From positions 248,016 to 295,721 of the forward strand of contig MNCI01017558.1 of the NCBI GenBank assembly GCA_015680685.1: DNA of 47,706 bases, given 5' to 3'. The notes below the pieces were generated by a model, which saw nothing but the letters and a program-made list of their open reading frames with translations, made no database searches and was not told where the DNA came from. The position numbers and the translations under genes were made by a program. This DNA is from Gnetum montanum (Eukaryota > Streptophyta > Gnetopsida > Gnetales > Gnetaceae). Shown here piece after piece: positions 1 to 11,445 of the stretch; within the stretch, counting starts at the first letter, position 1; each line of letters starts with the position of its first letter.

Positions 1-66
1 TGTCCTAGTACGTCACACTTGAATAAAGGATGCCGTACAATTACATTCACCACACTGCGAGCATAA
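1..66 (-). mobile_element. LTR fragment, same superfamily as elements A-D
   Basis: The first ~66 bases align with the middle (R/U5 part) of the LTRs at 20351-20402 and with the reverse complement of the element A LTR near 10745-10805: shared blocks are a GTACxTCACACT-like stretch, AAxAAAGGxTG and CACCACACTGC. Orientation is minus by comparison with those LTRs. The left end lies outside the window. Confidence 0.6.
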
Positions 67-122
67 TCTTGTTTCGACAAGACATCGACCATCATGAAGA
101 ATCATAATCTTGTTTCGACAAG
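62..122. repeat. 20-bp direct repeat pair
   Basis: A 20-base unit starting CATAATCTTG occurs at 62-81 and again, identical, at 103-122, with 21 bases between. It sits at the edge of the LTR fragment, so it may mark a replication slip or repair scar. From here to about 1736 I see no coding region or other recognisable feature; the DNA is AT-rich with frequent stops in all frames. Confidence 0.7.
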
Positions 123-1699
123 GTGTATGATACTTATGAGGAGGAATGAGCTAGGAGAAAGTCCAATAACAAGAATAAAAGTTCCAACATGTAATGTGCT
201 TACAAGGTCCATGGACAATGAAAGATAACATATGCTATGTCCACCTTGGGCCTTAGACTGGCACAAGTACTAATACCCATGCATCTTGGTACAATTATAA
301 GATTTGAATATTGATGTTCTATGCCTACAATAAGTCTTACCATGGGAATTTTTATATCAATTCCAACTCAATTTGGAAAACTTGGGATACAAATGTGTTT
401 ACAAGCAAAAAGATTCTTGTGGAAGTTCTCGTTTTGAGCCATGTAGATTAGTCTATTGTAGGAACCATAACATGAATAGTTTTGCAATCTTCTGCAAGGA
501 AGTTAAGTTAAAGTTAGCACAAAGGTTTGAATGAAGATTAGAGGACATGATTTTTGAAATTCCAAAACTTCAAGTTATGGAAAATAAAGAATGATCAAGA
601 TTTCAGAGAAGTCATATCACCTTGGCATTAGTACTTAAAATGCAATCCTTCGAAAGATGTATATTTGTCAGTAACATACATTTGATTGCAGATCCAACAC
701 ACTCAAATGTTAAACTTTATCAAGTATGCTACTAGATTAAACAAATTGAGGAAAGTTTGAAGTAAAAATTATTTCTAACCCATACCAATCTTAACCCAAT
801 GTCATTTATCATTTGTGGAAACTTCAATGTGAAAGTTAGAAGTAGTATTCATTAATTCCTAAAATATGAAAGAGTGAAAGAGCCATTGGAAGAGGAATCT
901 AAATTGAAAAAGATGTTTCCATAAATTCATCATGCAACTCCATTGACTAGTACATATTCCACCTACCTTGACTCTTCAATAAATAAGTTGAATCCTAGAA
1001 TTTGAAAATAAATGATGTTAATGGATAGTATTCATCATGAATCACAGTTCATCAACTATGCTACCATGACTACTAAAGACGAGTCAATATGCTTCTTCAT
1101 TGAGACTTTAGATTATATTTGGCATGATACTTGATGCTTCTAAGCTATTAAGTTATTGGGTGAATTCTTAAGGAAGAAGTTAAGGAGCAAGATTGAGCCT
1201 TATAATCATAAACGAGGCCATCTGATCATATATCCCTTATGATAGAACGACAAGTACATTCCTCAATTCTCATTGTTTAATTTATTTATGGAGTTTCTTA
1301 ACCTTACTTTTATTTATGACCTTTGTATTTCCCTTCATTGTTTAATTTATATTTTAATTAGTAAGTAAAATGTTTTTAGATAATACAAGTGGGAAAAAGG
1401 ATTTTCCTTACATACACTTGGGTAACCAAATATGATTTGCACTTTGTATGACCCTGGTTAGGATTAGTGATTGGTAGTTGGTAGATCTTTTATTTGCCCC
1501 TTGATATTATCTAGAGATTGAGGTAAATATTTTTAAGATTTACTTTCTTGAATATTTTTGTCACTTACATGTCTAATTGTAGAATAAGCGACAGAATATG
1601 AAATAATTCAATCCTATTTTAAATGCAAAAATCAAGGCATTAAAGCATAAGAGCATGGATGGAGCATCGGAGCTAGAGAAAAGATCATAAACATGGAAT

Positions 1700-2330
1700 C
1701 ATTTGAGGACAAACAAGAGCTAAGGAGGGTAGATTGTCACACCTCCATTCCCAAATGGAGCCATTTTGTAACAAATATGGTATCTCTTAATAATAAATGT
1801 TGTAATTATTGGAAAAAGACCTGAAAGCACAACTTGAAATTAAGACTCAAAAGGATGTATTGTAATAATGGGTATATCTCTCAATATGATCTTTGGGGGT
1901 TTGACCTAAAGTATTTATACCAAAGCATTAGAGGTCATATTAGCATGGAGTTGCGGCGTTGGTAAAGGTAAGTAACAGGTGTTGGGTGAAGCAAGATAGG
2001 AAGGCAATTAGTCATCCCTTCTAGCTAGTTACAAGCCTAACCATGATGGCAATGTTGGATTGCTTTTAAGGGATAGTTGCTGAATGAAGATAACTCTAAG
2101 GAACTCTTAGAGCATCATCTAGATATGCTATTCAACATTAATAAAGCAACTCTTTTCATTTTCCTTTTGCATTTTTCCCATTATTTTCTTTATGCATAAT
2201 GTTGAATGTTACGTATATTTGATATTCTCCATGACATCTAGGAGTAGAATGTCATAATAGCCATTGGAGATTTTTTTTTACCCTATAGGAAGTGTGTAGC
2301 ATCTAAGAATCTACCATTGTAGTATCCCAG
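1700..2330 (+). mobile_element. Possible polypurine tract and LTR start of another old gypsy-like element
   Basis: A purine-rich run (GAGGACAAACAAGAGC, then AAGGAGGG) is followed at about 1736 by TGTCACACC. This resembles the integrase end, polypurine tract and TG-start of a 3' LTR in chromovirus-type Ty3/gypsy elements. No matching LTR end or partner LTR was found, so the right boundary is arbitrary. From here to 3627 I see only AT-rich sequence, including a short (TA)n run near 2736-2751. Confidence 0.3.
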
Positions 2331-3627
2331 TCACAATTTAATTTTTTAGTAAGATTAAAGGTAATGAACTTTACCACACATTTTGGTAAGTGTGTTCTAT
2401 TTGTGCATTTTGGTTTTATTAAATTTTAACATTTTTATTAAAGCTTTAAATTTTATTTAGTATTTATTCATCTCCATCCTCCAAACCCCTTCCTTCTGTT
2501 ACCTAGGCATACTTTAAGTTCAACAATTTACATCTTTCGCATTTGATGGTGCTTGATTGAGGACTAAGTAGATTAATTTTAAAATGAGATTGGATCTTGT
2601 AGTTCTTCTTTTAAAATTAGTGTTTAACATTTGATTTTAAGAATGATCTCTTTAGATCCATTAGTTAGCTTATAATGCCTACCTGTGACCTTAGTACTCT
2701 ATTAAATACTTAAACTTTAATTTTTTTAAAGCCTATATATATATATATATTTGTAGATGTGACTAATAATTCTGAGTAATACGAAGACGTTTGTTTGGGT
2801 GACATAGGCAAGATTACTATTTATTTCTAATTTTTATAATTTTGAGTTCTTTAAAAATATATATTTTATTAATGCATGAGCAGTGCAAAGTTTAGCATTA
2901 TTTTAGAACAATATTAGAAAATTTACATGATGTGGATTCATGGTTTATTTTTACATTTATTTAGAATTTTTAAATATTTAATTGATTAAAATACGTCAAA
3001 ATTCAAAGTTGATAAATCATGCTCAAATTTGGTAGACTAACTCGGCTTTACACTTAGAGTACAGATATATAATTAGTTTTTCAATTCAAGCTTTATATTT
3101 TGATATTTTAATGTTAAATGATTAAAAAAGTATTCAGTGGGATCATATGTTCCTTGATTTAATTAAAATATTAATTTCTAGCACGGTAAATATAGCATGT
3201 TTGTGTTCATTATGATTGGCTCAACATGTGTAAAATATTGGATGGACAAAAAGTTTAGTATTAATGATTTTTACTAGATAACTTATAAGAAATGTGGAAA
3301 ATAGATAAAAGACCAAAAATAAATTAGAAACCTTGATAGCATATAAACTAAAAAGTGACTTGAAACAAGACAAAAAGATGGGACCATGAGAAAAGTCAAT
3401 GTGGGATGGTAATGTATGCTCCATGACATCTCTTATGATGACATCTTTTTTATTTATATGCAAACTGTCTAGTTCATATTAGTGGCTAGAAAAGGGATGA
3501 AGGACTCATTTAATAGGGGCCATGTGACTCTCTTTAGTGTTGTCAATTTCACATGTCTACTCCTTCAAGAGCTTGCTTATCCAAGTCAAGTAGCAATGAT
3601 GTCATGAATAAAAAAATATTTTTGAAG

Positions 3628-3632
3628 AATGG
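3628..3632. repeat. Target-site duplication of element A (left), AATGG
   Basis: AATGG immediately precedes the TGATGAG start of the 5' LTR; the same five bases follow the 3' LTR at 11441-11445. Confidence 0.85.
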
Positions 3633-4484
3633 TGATGAGTCATCATTTGGCAGGCCCTGACGTTAGAGCCCTGACATCGCGTACCCGAAATCGGAGCCTT
3701 GACATCGCATACTCGACATCGGAGCTAATAAGCAATGTTGGTTATCTGACATCGCCTCTTCTAGGTTGGCCTATAAATACAACACTTGGACGTCCAGTTG
3801 AGATATACAAATAGCATGTAGAATGTAGAGTAGTAGAAGATAGTTTTAGTTTTCAGTTTCCTTTCCTTAGAGTTTGTCATTCCCAGTGCATGCCTGTAGT
3901 GTGATGTTTGTAATCGTACGACACCTTTGTTCAAGTGTGACATCCTTGGACACATTACATGATTGGCAATAAAGATCGATATTACTTCCATCATTGCAGC
4001 ATCCACTTGGTTTATTATTGCTTTCAATTATTAATTATTTACTACTTTCTTTAGTTAATTATTTTCCTTTATTCCTATGTACTATTCCTGTTATTAAGTA
4101 GAATGCATATGCCTTACTCATGAGCATTTAAGTGGAAGTACTTGGTAGCCTAGAAGTGTATTATTTGGTACACCCAGTGACATACACTTGGCCATCCTAG
4201 AAGTAGTCTCACAAAGTCCAAGACGTATACGGACGATTAAGGGTAGGTACCCATCGCATGTAGGCTAGTTAGATTTCACTTTCCATTATCCATTAGACTA
4301 ATTAATTTATCCTTTTATTATTATCAGGAGTAGCGTAGAATTAGAGACAACATCATACACCTCACTTTGGACTAAACCATAGGTGATAAAGCTACCACTA
4401 GTCCAAGTGGAAAGACATCGAACTGCAATCAAAGCATAACAATCTAGATGCCACAACTAGTCCAATCCATGAAACTTGACTAGA
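3633..4484 (+). repeat. 5' LTR of element A (3' end deleted)
   Basis: It aligns along its length with 10529-11440. U3 holds repeated half-sites GACATCGCGTACCC (3673-3686) and GACATCGCATACTCGACATC (3701-3720), followed by a TATA box (CTATAAATAC, about 3770). Similarity to the 3' LTR stops at GACTAGAT (about 4484). The last ~58 bp, including the TCATCA end, are missing, so the primer-binding site is gone too. Confidence 0.8.
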
Positions 4485-4486
4485 TC

Positions 4487-5540
4487 ATGGAGAAGATCAT
4501 GCAAAACAAGCTAAGAAATTACAATAAACAAAGGACACCAAACCAAAAAACAGCTAGGAATACTTTTCAACAAACAAGAAATGCGACTGATGAAAGTGAG
4601 GCTAAAGACTCAACCATCGACAAAGATGATGGATGCGACCTATGCATATATGACCATTCAAAGGGCCATTGCCCAGTCTTATTGCATCTATAGGAGTATT
4701 GGGTAGGTGCCTTAAATCTGAAGTTACTGCAAAAACACATGCCCGGGAGATTCCCTCTTCCACAAGGTAATTATAGCCAATTCCACAATCGATTATACCA
4801 TTCTAGGGGGACTTATTACCAACCTTAACATGGTCATTAACTACAGTGGCAACAATCACAGTCATGAGGGAGGCCACCACCAAATCCGCCATACCCATTG
4901 AAACTGCATGAATATTATGTTCAACACCTTGTTTCTCCAACTAGTTCTACATCCTTTACTTCTAATCACCACTACCACTCTCCTGAGTACCATCAATCCA
5001 TAACATCCTTTGAAGGATCACCACCTTGTGCCTCTTACCATCCATCCTACCCTTGATATTCTCATAATCCACCTCCTTATATGCCATTGTCAGCAACATA
5101 AGAAGGTTTCGCATCATAATGTCAACAAATGCTGCAAATGTGCATACACATGTTAACACTAGTGGGTCTCAAGCATAGCATAAGAAATGTCCCTTCTGGA
5201 GGAATGACCATAAGCCAAAGCAGACCACACATGGACCCACTGTACTATTTGAGCCAGCATAAGGCTAATCTAGTGCACCACCTTCTTTGTGTTAACCAAC
5301 GTCCTCTAACCATACACAAGGGCCACCATCCATCTGTACTCCAATCCTAGATCCAACAAGTGAATCTACAAATGTGGGGAGACAAATAAATCCATAAATA
5401 GCAGGTCATGATCAAGGGTGCAATCGTGGGCCAGCCATCTATAATGTTAACGCACCTCATACCTATCCACCACACCACCAATAGACACCCAGTGGCTGGG
5501 GCATGAGAAGTTCCCAACATTTTATACATGCATGGATCCT
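4487..5540 (+). pseudogene. Gag remnant of element A, zinc-knuckle region
   Basis: An open stretch at 4487-4693 ends in a C-x2-C-x3-H-x4-C knuckle (CDLC, IYDH, SKGHC; about 4633-4671). The same spacing occurs in element D gag near 24933-24971. Beyond it, to about 5540, the DNA still aligns with D gag C-terminal sequence (Pro/His/Tyr-rich, repeated CACCACC and CAATC codons) but is broken by stops. The knuckle has one residue fewer before His than the classical C-x2-C-x4-H-x4-C. Gag would coat the RNA in the particle. This copy is non-functional. Confidence 0.6.
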
Positions 5541-5544
5541 ATTT

Positions 5545-7590
5545 ATTCACTTATTAATCCTTGTCACAACTAAATGTTTAGTCGTGGGGGTTACCCCCCA
5601 TTCTAATCTTTAGGATTCTTAAGTGTTTTTTATCTTTTTATTTTACAATTTTTTGTCATTTTCACATTTCCTGATCCAATTTTTCCTATTTCTCCAAATT
5701 TTTCCAGTTGTTGTTTTTATTTTCTTTTGGAATCTTGCTTGTGAATAAGGTCATGTTGCCCAATGAGGTGAGGTTTTCTCTATGTTGTCAAGTCATAAGA
5801 GATTGATTATGTAGACATTGAGACCATGACATCCATCCACTCATTCCATTAATAAGAGGTTCTTGCTCTGGTCATAATGATAACCTTTTTTACCATCCCA
5901 CCTAATAATAAATCTATAATCATTGTGTCGGGACATAAGAGTGCAGAACCAAGGTGGAATGTGAAGGGGGTAACATCAAGGGGATTTTTGGATTCTCTTT
6001 GGCCACTTCTATATGTTCTATCATGTTGCTATGGTTGTAACCATATCCTTGTAGATCTAATGAGAAATGGGAGTAAGAGTAACTTAAAACGACACTAAAT
6101 AAACTTCTGCGGGTCCCACTAGGAAGACATGTATCCATGCCTGAAGGTTGGCAGCTTCTGAGAACCATCAAAAAAAAAAACAAAAACAAATGAATAAGTG
6201 TGCCATAATAAGCTTCTCCCTTGGACAAAATGCCAAGTGATGTTACTCCTTGTGACTCTAATAGTCTTATGGTTGTCTGTCGATGTGATGAAATAATGCA
6301 ATGTCATTGTAATGTGGTCTGAACTTGGTTTGAATCCTGGAAAGAAGGATACATTGTTATTTAACCATTAATAACACACAAGGTTTCATTGTGACCATGG
6401 TGAGCCACCTCATGTCCCATTTTCTGCAATCCTTTCTATTGTCCATCTCATCTCATTGTTCGAATGCTCATAACTTGTGGTTTTGTGTAACATAGAGTTA
6501 TTATCTCAATTTAGTGGTTTTAACATGTGTGTTTTGTTTCATAGGTATGTGTTTCATTCAACCCCTTTAGTGCCTATGAACATTATAGGTGTGATTACAC
6601 AAGAGCAACATAGGCTAGAGCCTACTTTGGGGAGGATCCACTTGTGTAGCTTTTGTGACTTGTACTTGTTTACCATAACCACATCATTTTTCACCTTCCA
6701 AGAACTCAATTTGTTACATTTTATTGTTTCCCTTATCATGGAATTGATCTATCCTACATCCTCAATTTCAATGCCTTTTTCTTGCTCATTTTAGTGCTTT
6801 TCATGCTGACGACTTCACCTTATCATAATTTTGGTGCCTCAAAATGGATTTTTACTTACCCCAAAATGATAAACTTACCTTTAAACTTTTCAACCAATCC
6901 CAGAGCTTCTATTTGCATGTTTAGTCATTCCATCAAATGAAAATTTTTAAACCTCAACATCGAGTCCAACTCGACATCACATACTCGATGTCGCGTACCT
7001 AATGTCAGGTCTTACAAAAAGTATAAATATATGACCCCCACGGCACTTGAACTTCATTTCCATCATTTGCTACTAGGGGAGTTGTTGAAATCTTCTCTTG
7101 CAACTTAGAGCTCTGTGCAATCATCTTCCTCTTTTTGTGATATTTAGCTCTCTAACACTTCAATTTCCATGCTGTTCGAATCCATCTAAACTCGGAGTGT
7201 TCAACTTTGCCATGGGGGGGGTGTTTGCTTGTGCACAAAACCTATGCTGAATTACTGAAATTTGCTATCACCTGGAAGGTATCATGAGGGTAAGAATATT
7301 AAAAACTTTAAGAGTTATAATGAAAAATCACTCACATCAATGCCAGAAATCCAATTTTTCCAACCCATGGGCTCATAACCATTACTATAAGACATATATA
7401 ACAAAAAAGAAACCACTTGTGAAGGGTCTCAACAGGAGATAGGCATTTTTGATGATTTTTTCTTGAAAATTTCTTAACTTTGTGATCATATGCATTATGA
7501 ACTTAATGGACTAAGGTTACGAGTAAGGTATAAACAGATTTATGATAACAAATATAACCTGAGTAACACTTGACCTTTGCTTGATTACAG
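5545..7590 (+). other. Post-integrase spacer of element A
   Basis: It aligns in blocks with the spacer of element D (29240-31169) and, reversed, with that of B1 (16727-18990). Shared landmarks are a GTCGTGGGGG tract (5581-5592), a long T-rich run, GAAGACATGTATCCATGCCTGAAGG near 6122, and GGGGAGGATCCACTTG at 6628-6643. The last lies in an open frame (6477-6794) reading TLGRIHL. It also contains the internal promoter described separately. No complete protein is recognised. Confidence 0.6.
6955..7030 (+). promoter_or_regulatory. Internal TATA promoter upstream of ORF3 (element A), with U3-like palindromes
   Basis: GACATCACATACTCGATGTC (6973-6992) matches 17 of 20 bases of GACATCGCATACTCGACATC in this element's own LTR U3 (3701-3720), and TCGCGTACC follows as in the LTR. 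A TATA box, TATAAATA, lies at 7022-7029, the same order as in the LTR. It is 560-570 bp upstream of the ORF3 ATG. Promoter function is inferred. Confidence 0.5.
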
Positions 7591-10331
7591 ATGTCCCCAA
7601 ACAGAGGTGCTTAAGGTGAACCCTTGTAAAGAGTCACTAAGCATCCACGTGGCGGTCATAGTTAGCAAGGCAAACCTATAGAACATGTTGAGTAGGAGGC
7701 CCAATCCTTCGTTATCCACCAAGAGGCTCCTACTACTAGGTAATTAGCCCAAGGGGAGGCAGTAGAACTACTGGCCCTCAAGCAGGGACAACATCTCACA
7801 TTGCCACCTGACTGCCTTGCTGTCACCCTAGAAAAGTCCACATTAGCTTTGGTTATTATGGAAATGAACTTCAGTCCATTCATGGAGTTTACTCCAGAGG
7901 CAGTTCAAACACAACTCAAGGCATCCTCATTGTGGCCCATTCTGTTAGATGGTGGCGAATAGTACCTAGGTGAAACTTATCAGTTTTGGCACATTAAGGA
8001 TGAGGACACCACCATTAACATCTATGGGGTGATTGTCCCTTATTCAGTCAAAGAGATTGCTACAGTTATTAACCTGTCCAATGAAGGGGCTAAGGTTGCT
8101 CATCTGTCAACTAGATCCAATCTTGAGACTAAGAAATTATGGCTGAGATGGGCATATGGCAAGGAGGAAAAAATGTACAATGAAATGATGCTAGAGGAGA
8201 AAACCTATTTCAAGATCGAGACTTACCATTTCTTCCCCACAAAAGAGTTTAATCAAATTTCCACTTATGTAGCTAAGGGAAGTGCCATTTTAATGGGTAA
8301 ATTTGTAGCCAATCTTCCCTAGTATTACTTCATTGAAATCCATGTGTGGTTTGAAGAAATGAAGTCAGGGAGACCAACACTTCCATTTTCCTACTTAATT
8401 AGAAAGTTGTGCAAGAGTGCTGGAATCCTAGGATATACCAATGATATCTCTAGGAAAGCTTAGAATGCCTTGTTCACTGAGCTCCTAAGACTGGCAGCAC
8501 TAAGAAAAGATCTTGATGAAGAACAAGAAGAGAAAAAGGAGGCATAGCCACAAATTGAAACACAACGTGAGCTTGAGCAGTGCCCACAAGCACAAGCTTC
8601 ACCACCATCACTACCACAAGACTATAGGCCCTCGATGAGCCATTTGCAGAGGATCGCTGAAATAGTCAGCTAGGGAAGTAGGGATGAGTCCAATCTCTTT
8701 CAAGTCATGGATGATGTTGTATGGCCCACAGTGTTAACTGACCCAATGCAAGGGGAGATCTCAATGTAGTCAAGAGGAGAAGGATCCTAATGGTCATGAA
8801 AAATCTCTAGGAACACTGCATCCTTTCAAGCAACATTGGAAATTAGAGAAGGTGCCATAGTCATGGTACTACAACATGAGGATGTGGTAGGCATAGTAGA
8901 TGTGATTACGAATCACATCAAAGAATCATTCAATGTGCCTATTATGCCCCCAACAGATCTAATAGGAACCAGAGATGCAAAAATGTTGACTAGGACTTCA
9001 ATCACTCCTACAGTGTATGAGGATATGCTTGATTGATTACTGTAGATGGGCTAAGTAATGATCACTTTATTTGACATCCCCAATGATGTCATTGCAACTC
9101 AATCAGACTTTATCACTACAAAAGAAAAGTTGGTAATGGCAGAAGTTAGGGCAAAGCATCCAGAAGTTGAAATACAGAGATTACAAGAAGAGCTGGTTGC
9201 CTTGCAAGCCAAACAATAGGATCCTACCCATTTTGTTGTGCCAGACCAACTCAAACAATTCAGGATAGAGGAGCTTACCAAGCTAACAAAGGAAAGTGCA
9301 ACTACTGAGCAAGAGAAGGAGATAACAGTTTGAAATGCCTCTACTACTGATGTGCAATCTCATGCATATAAAAAGGTACTGACTGTTGTCCAAGAGGAGA
9401 ATAAGCAGCTCATTGTAGAAAATTCCAAGTTGACCATTGTAGAGAAATAAAAGAACATCATAGAAGAAAGCATCCACTAGTTGTAAGAACAACTGGTGAA
9501 GGTCAACCAAGACATGAATAGATTAGCCTGGGAGAATAGAACCCTCTCCATGGAGGAGGTCCACACTATCTACCAAAAGTCAGTAATTAAAAATAGTGCA
9601 TGGAAAAATGAGGGTAAAAAGTATGAAAAATTGAAAGAGCACTTCTGTGATCAAGTTGGCATGTACAAACAAATCAATGAAAAGAAAATCGAAATGGCTA
9701 AAGCCCACATCAGCTCCTTATCTGTGCAGAATCCTGAGTGACATCCCATCTTAGATAGATATGCCTTGGTTCAACAAGTGGAAGTAAAAAACAAAGACCT
9801 GTAGATAGAGGATCTAAAGGAATACATGGAATTGCCTAACCTTAGATTGGCTAACTTTACCATGTTAACAACAAGCATCCTCGAAATGAGCTAGAGAAAC
9901 AAGTGGCAACCATCTATGCACTGTTTGAGAAAGAGTCTGCAGATTGAAAGGATGCTTTGCAAAAGCTATAGGTGGTAAAGTCAGAATTAGAGGTGGTTAA
10001 AGCTAGTTATTAAGGACAAAAGGACATAGTCTTGAACCTAGCCCAAATATTGATCAATTATCATGAACTTAGAGATAAATCTAGGGCCTTCGAGGAGGAA
10101 TGATAGTAGTTTGTGGCTTGGTCTGTGAAGGAAAATCAAATGTTCCTATAATTGCCATGTCCTTGGGATGTATCGGCACTAGCACACATCGGTACAATAG
10201 CCTAGACTGTACACAACCCAAGGATGGAAGAAGAGAAGCTGTAGGCATTGCTTAATTGTTACAAATTTCAATGGCCTAGTGACAAAGGGAAACAACCAAC
10301 GGAAGAGCCATCACATCTAGGCACCACATGA
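7591..10331 (+). pseudogene. ORF3 of element A (decayed, post-integrase, function unknown)
   Basis: The frame runs from ATG at 7591 (MSPNRGA, right after GATTACAG) to TGA at 10329-10331, interrupted by many stops, mostly TAG. Open parts include 8029-8322 (IVPYSVKEIATVINLSNEG) with a downstream LPFSYLIRKLCKSAG segment. That pattern recalls the plant-transposon protein domain found in Athila-type extra ORFs, recalled rather than searched. From about 9100 to 9950 it is Glu/Lys/Gln-rich with heptad-like spacing, so probably coiled coil. Two motifs recur in B2 and D: IEDLKEYMEL (about 9805) and PWDV...HIG (10161 onward). The C-terminus (DKGKQPTEEP) also recurs in B1 and B2. It is unrelated by eye to Gag or Pol. 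An env-like role is possible but no clear signal peptide or TM segment is visible. Confidence 0.65.
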
Positions 10332-10519
10332 ACTTCCCAATTTTGTTTTGTTTGATCTGTAATAATGTGTTCCATTTGTGTACTGCACCACTATGACATG
10401 CAAAGAGTTAATTATGTTGCTCATTATTTGAGTTAGTCAATAATCCCATACCCGCCCAATATTTTGTAAGGAACTTGTTCCTCACTTTGTTTAACTTGAG
10501 GATGAGTTTTCATTCAGTT

Positions 10520-10528
10520 GTGGGGGTA
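10520..10528 (+). other. Polypurine tract of element A
   Basis: GTGGGGGTA directly abuts the TGATGA start of the 3' LTR at 10529. It is the plus-strand primer site for reverse transcription. The same motif, ATGGGGGTA, precedes the 3' LTR in B1 (reverse strand) and D. Confidence 0.75.
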
Positions 10529-11440
10529 TGATGATTTTTCGTTTGGCAGGCCCTAACATCGGATACACAATGTTGGAGCCCCGATGTCGGAGCCAATAAG
10601 CGATGTCACCTCTTCTATGTTGGATTATAAATACAACACTTGGGTGCCTAGCTGAGATACATAGATAGCATTTAGAATGTAGAGCAATAGAAGATAGTTT
10701 TAGTTTTTAGTTTCCTTTCCTTAGAGTTTGTCATTCCTAGTGCATGCCTGCAGTGTGATGTTTGTAATCGTACGACACCTTTGTTCGAGTGTGATGTACT
10801 TGGACACATTACATGATTGGCAATAAAAATCGAGATTACTTCCATCATTGTAGCATCCACTTAGTTTATTATTTCTTTCAATTATTAATTATTTACTTCT
10901 TTCTTTAGTTCATTGTTTTCNCAATTATTAATTATTTACTTCTTTCTTTAGTTCATTGTTTTCCTTTATTACTATTTACTATTCCTGTTATTAAGCGGAA
11001 TGCGTATGCCTTAATCACGAGTGTTTAAGTGGAAGTACTTGGTAACCTAGAAGTGTATTGTTTGGTACACCCAGTGACATACACTTGGCCATCCTAGAAG
11101 TAGTCTCATGAAGTCCAAGATGTATATGGACGACTAAGGGTAGGTAACCATCGCATATACGCTAGCGAGATTTCACTTTCCATTATCCATTAGATTAATT
11201 AATTTACCCTTTTATCGTTATCAGGAGTAGCATAGAATTAGAGACAACATCATACACCTCACTTTGGACTAAACCATACATGACAAAGGTATCACTAGTC
11301 CAAGTGGGAAGATAGAAAACTATGATCAAAGCATAACGATATAGATGCCACAACTAGTCCCATCCACAGAATTCGACTAGATTGTGCATGAATGCTTGTG
11401 ATTCGTATGGTTGGACGTAGGGCTACCTTGCCACTCATCA
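10529..11440 (+). repeat. 3' LTR of element A
   Basis: It begins TGATGATTTTTCG and ends CCACTCATCA. TATA box ATTATAAATAC is near 10627. The start motif is degenerate compared with TGATGAG in the 5' copy. It contains a single N at 10921 flanked by an identical 42-bp copy on each side, an assembly artefact (see findings), so its true length is about 869 bp. Confidence 0.85.
10879..10963. repeat. Assembly join: identical 42-bp copies either side of one N
   Basis: 10879-10920 and 10922-10963 are identical and separated only by N at 10921. The corresponding place in the 5' LTR (about 4028-4070) has the unit once. This is an unmerged contig overlap, not biology. Confidence 0.85.
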
Positions 11441-11445
11441 AATGG

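Larger units (their letters stand above)
3633..11440 (+). mobile_element. Element A: pol-less Ty3/gypsy retrotransposon with ORF3
   Basis: The element starts TGATGAGTCATC and ends CCACTCATCA. It is flanked by AATGG on both sides (3628-3632 and 11441-11445), a proper 5-bp target-site duplication. Order inside: 5' LTR, C-terminal gag with zinc knuckle, spacer, ORF3, polypurine tract, 3' LTR. Compared with element D it lacks the end of the 5' LTR, the primer-binding site, the N-terminal half of gag and all of protease, RT, RNase H and integrase. The two LTRs differ at many sites, so it is old. It interrupted an older repeat whose halves are 3100-3627 and 11446 onward. Confidence 0.85.
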
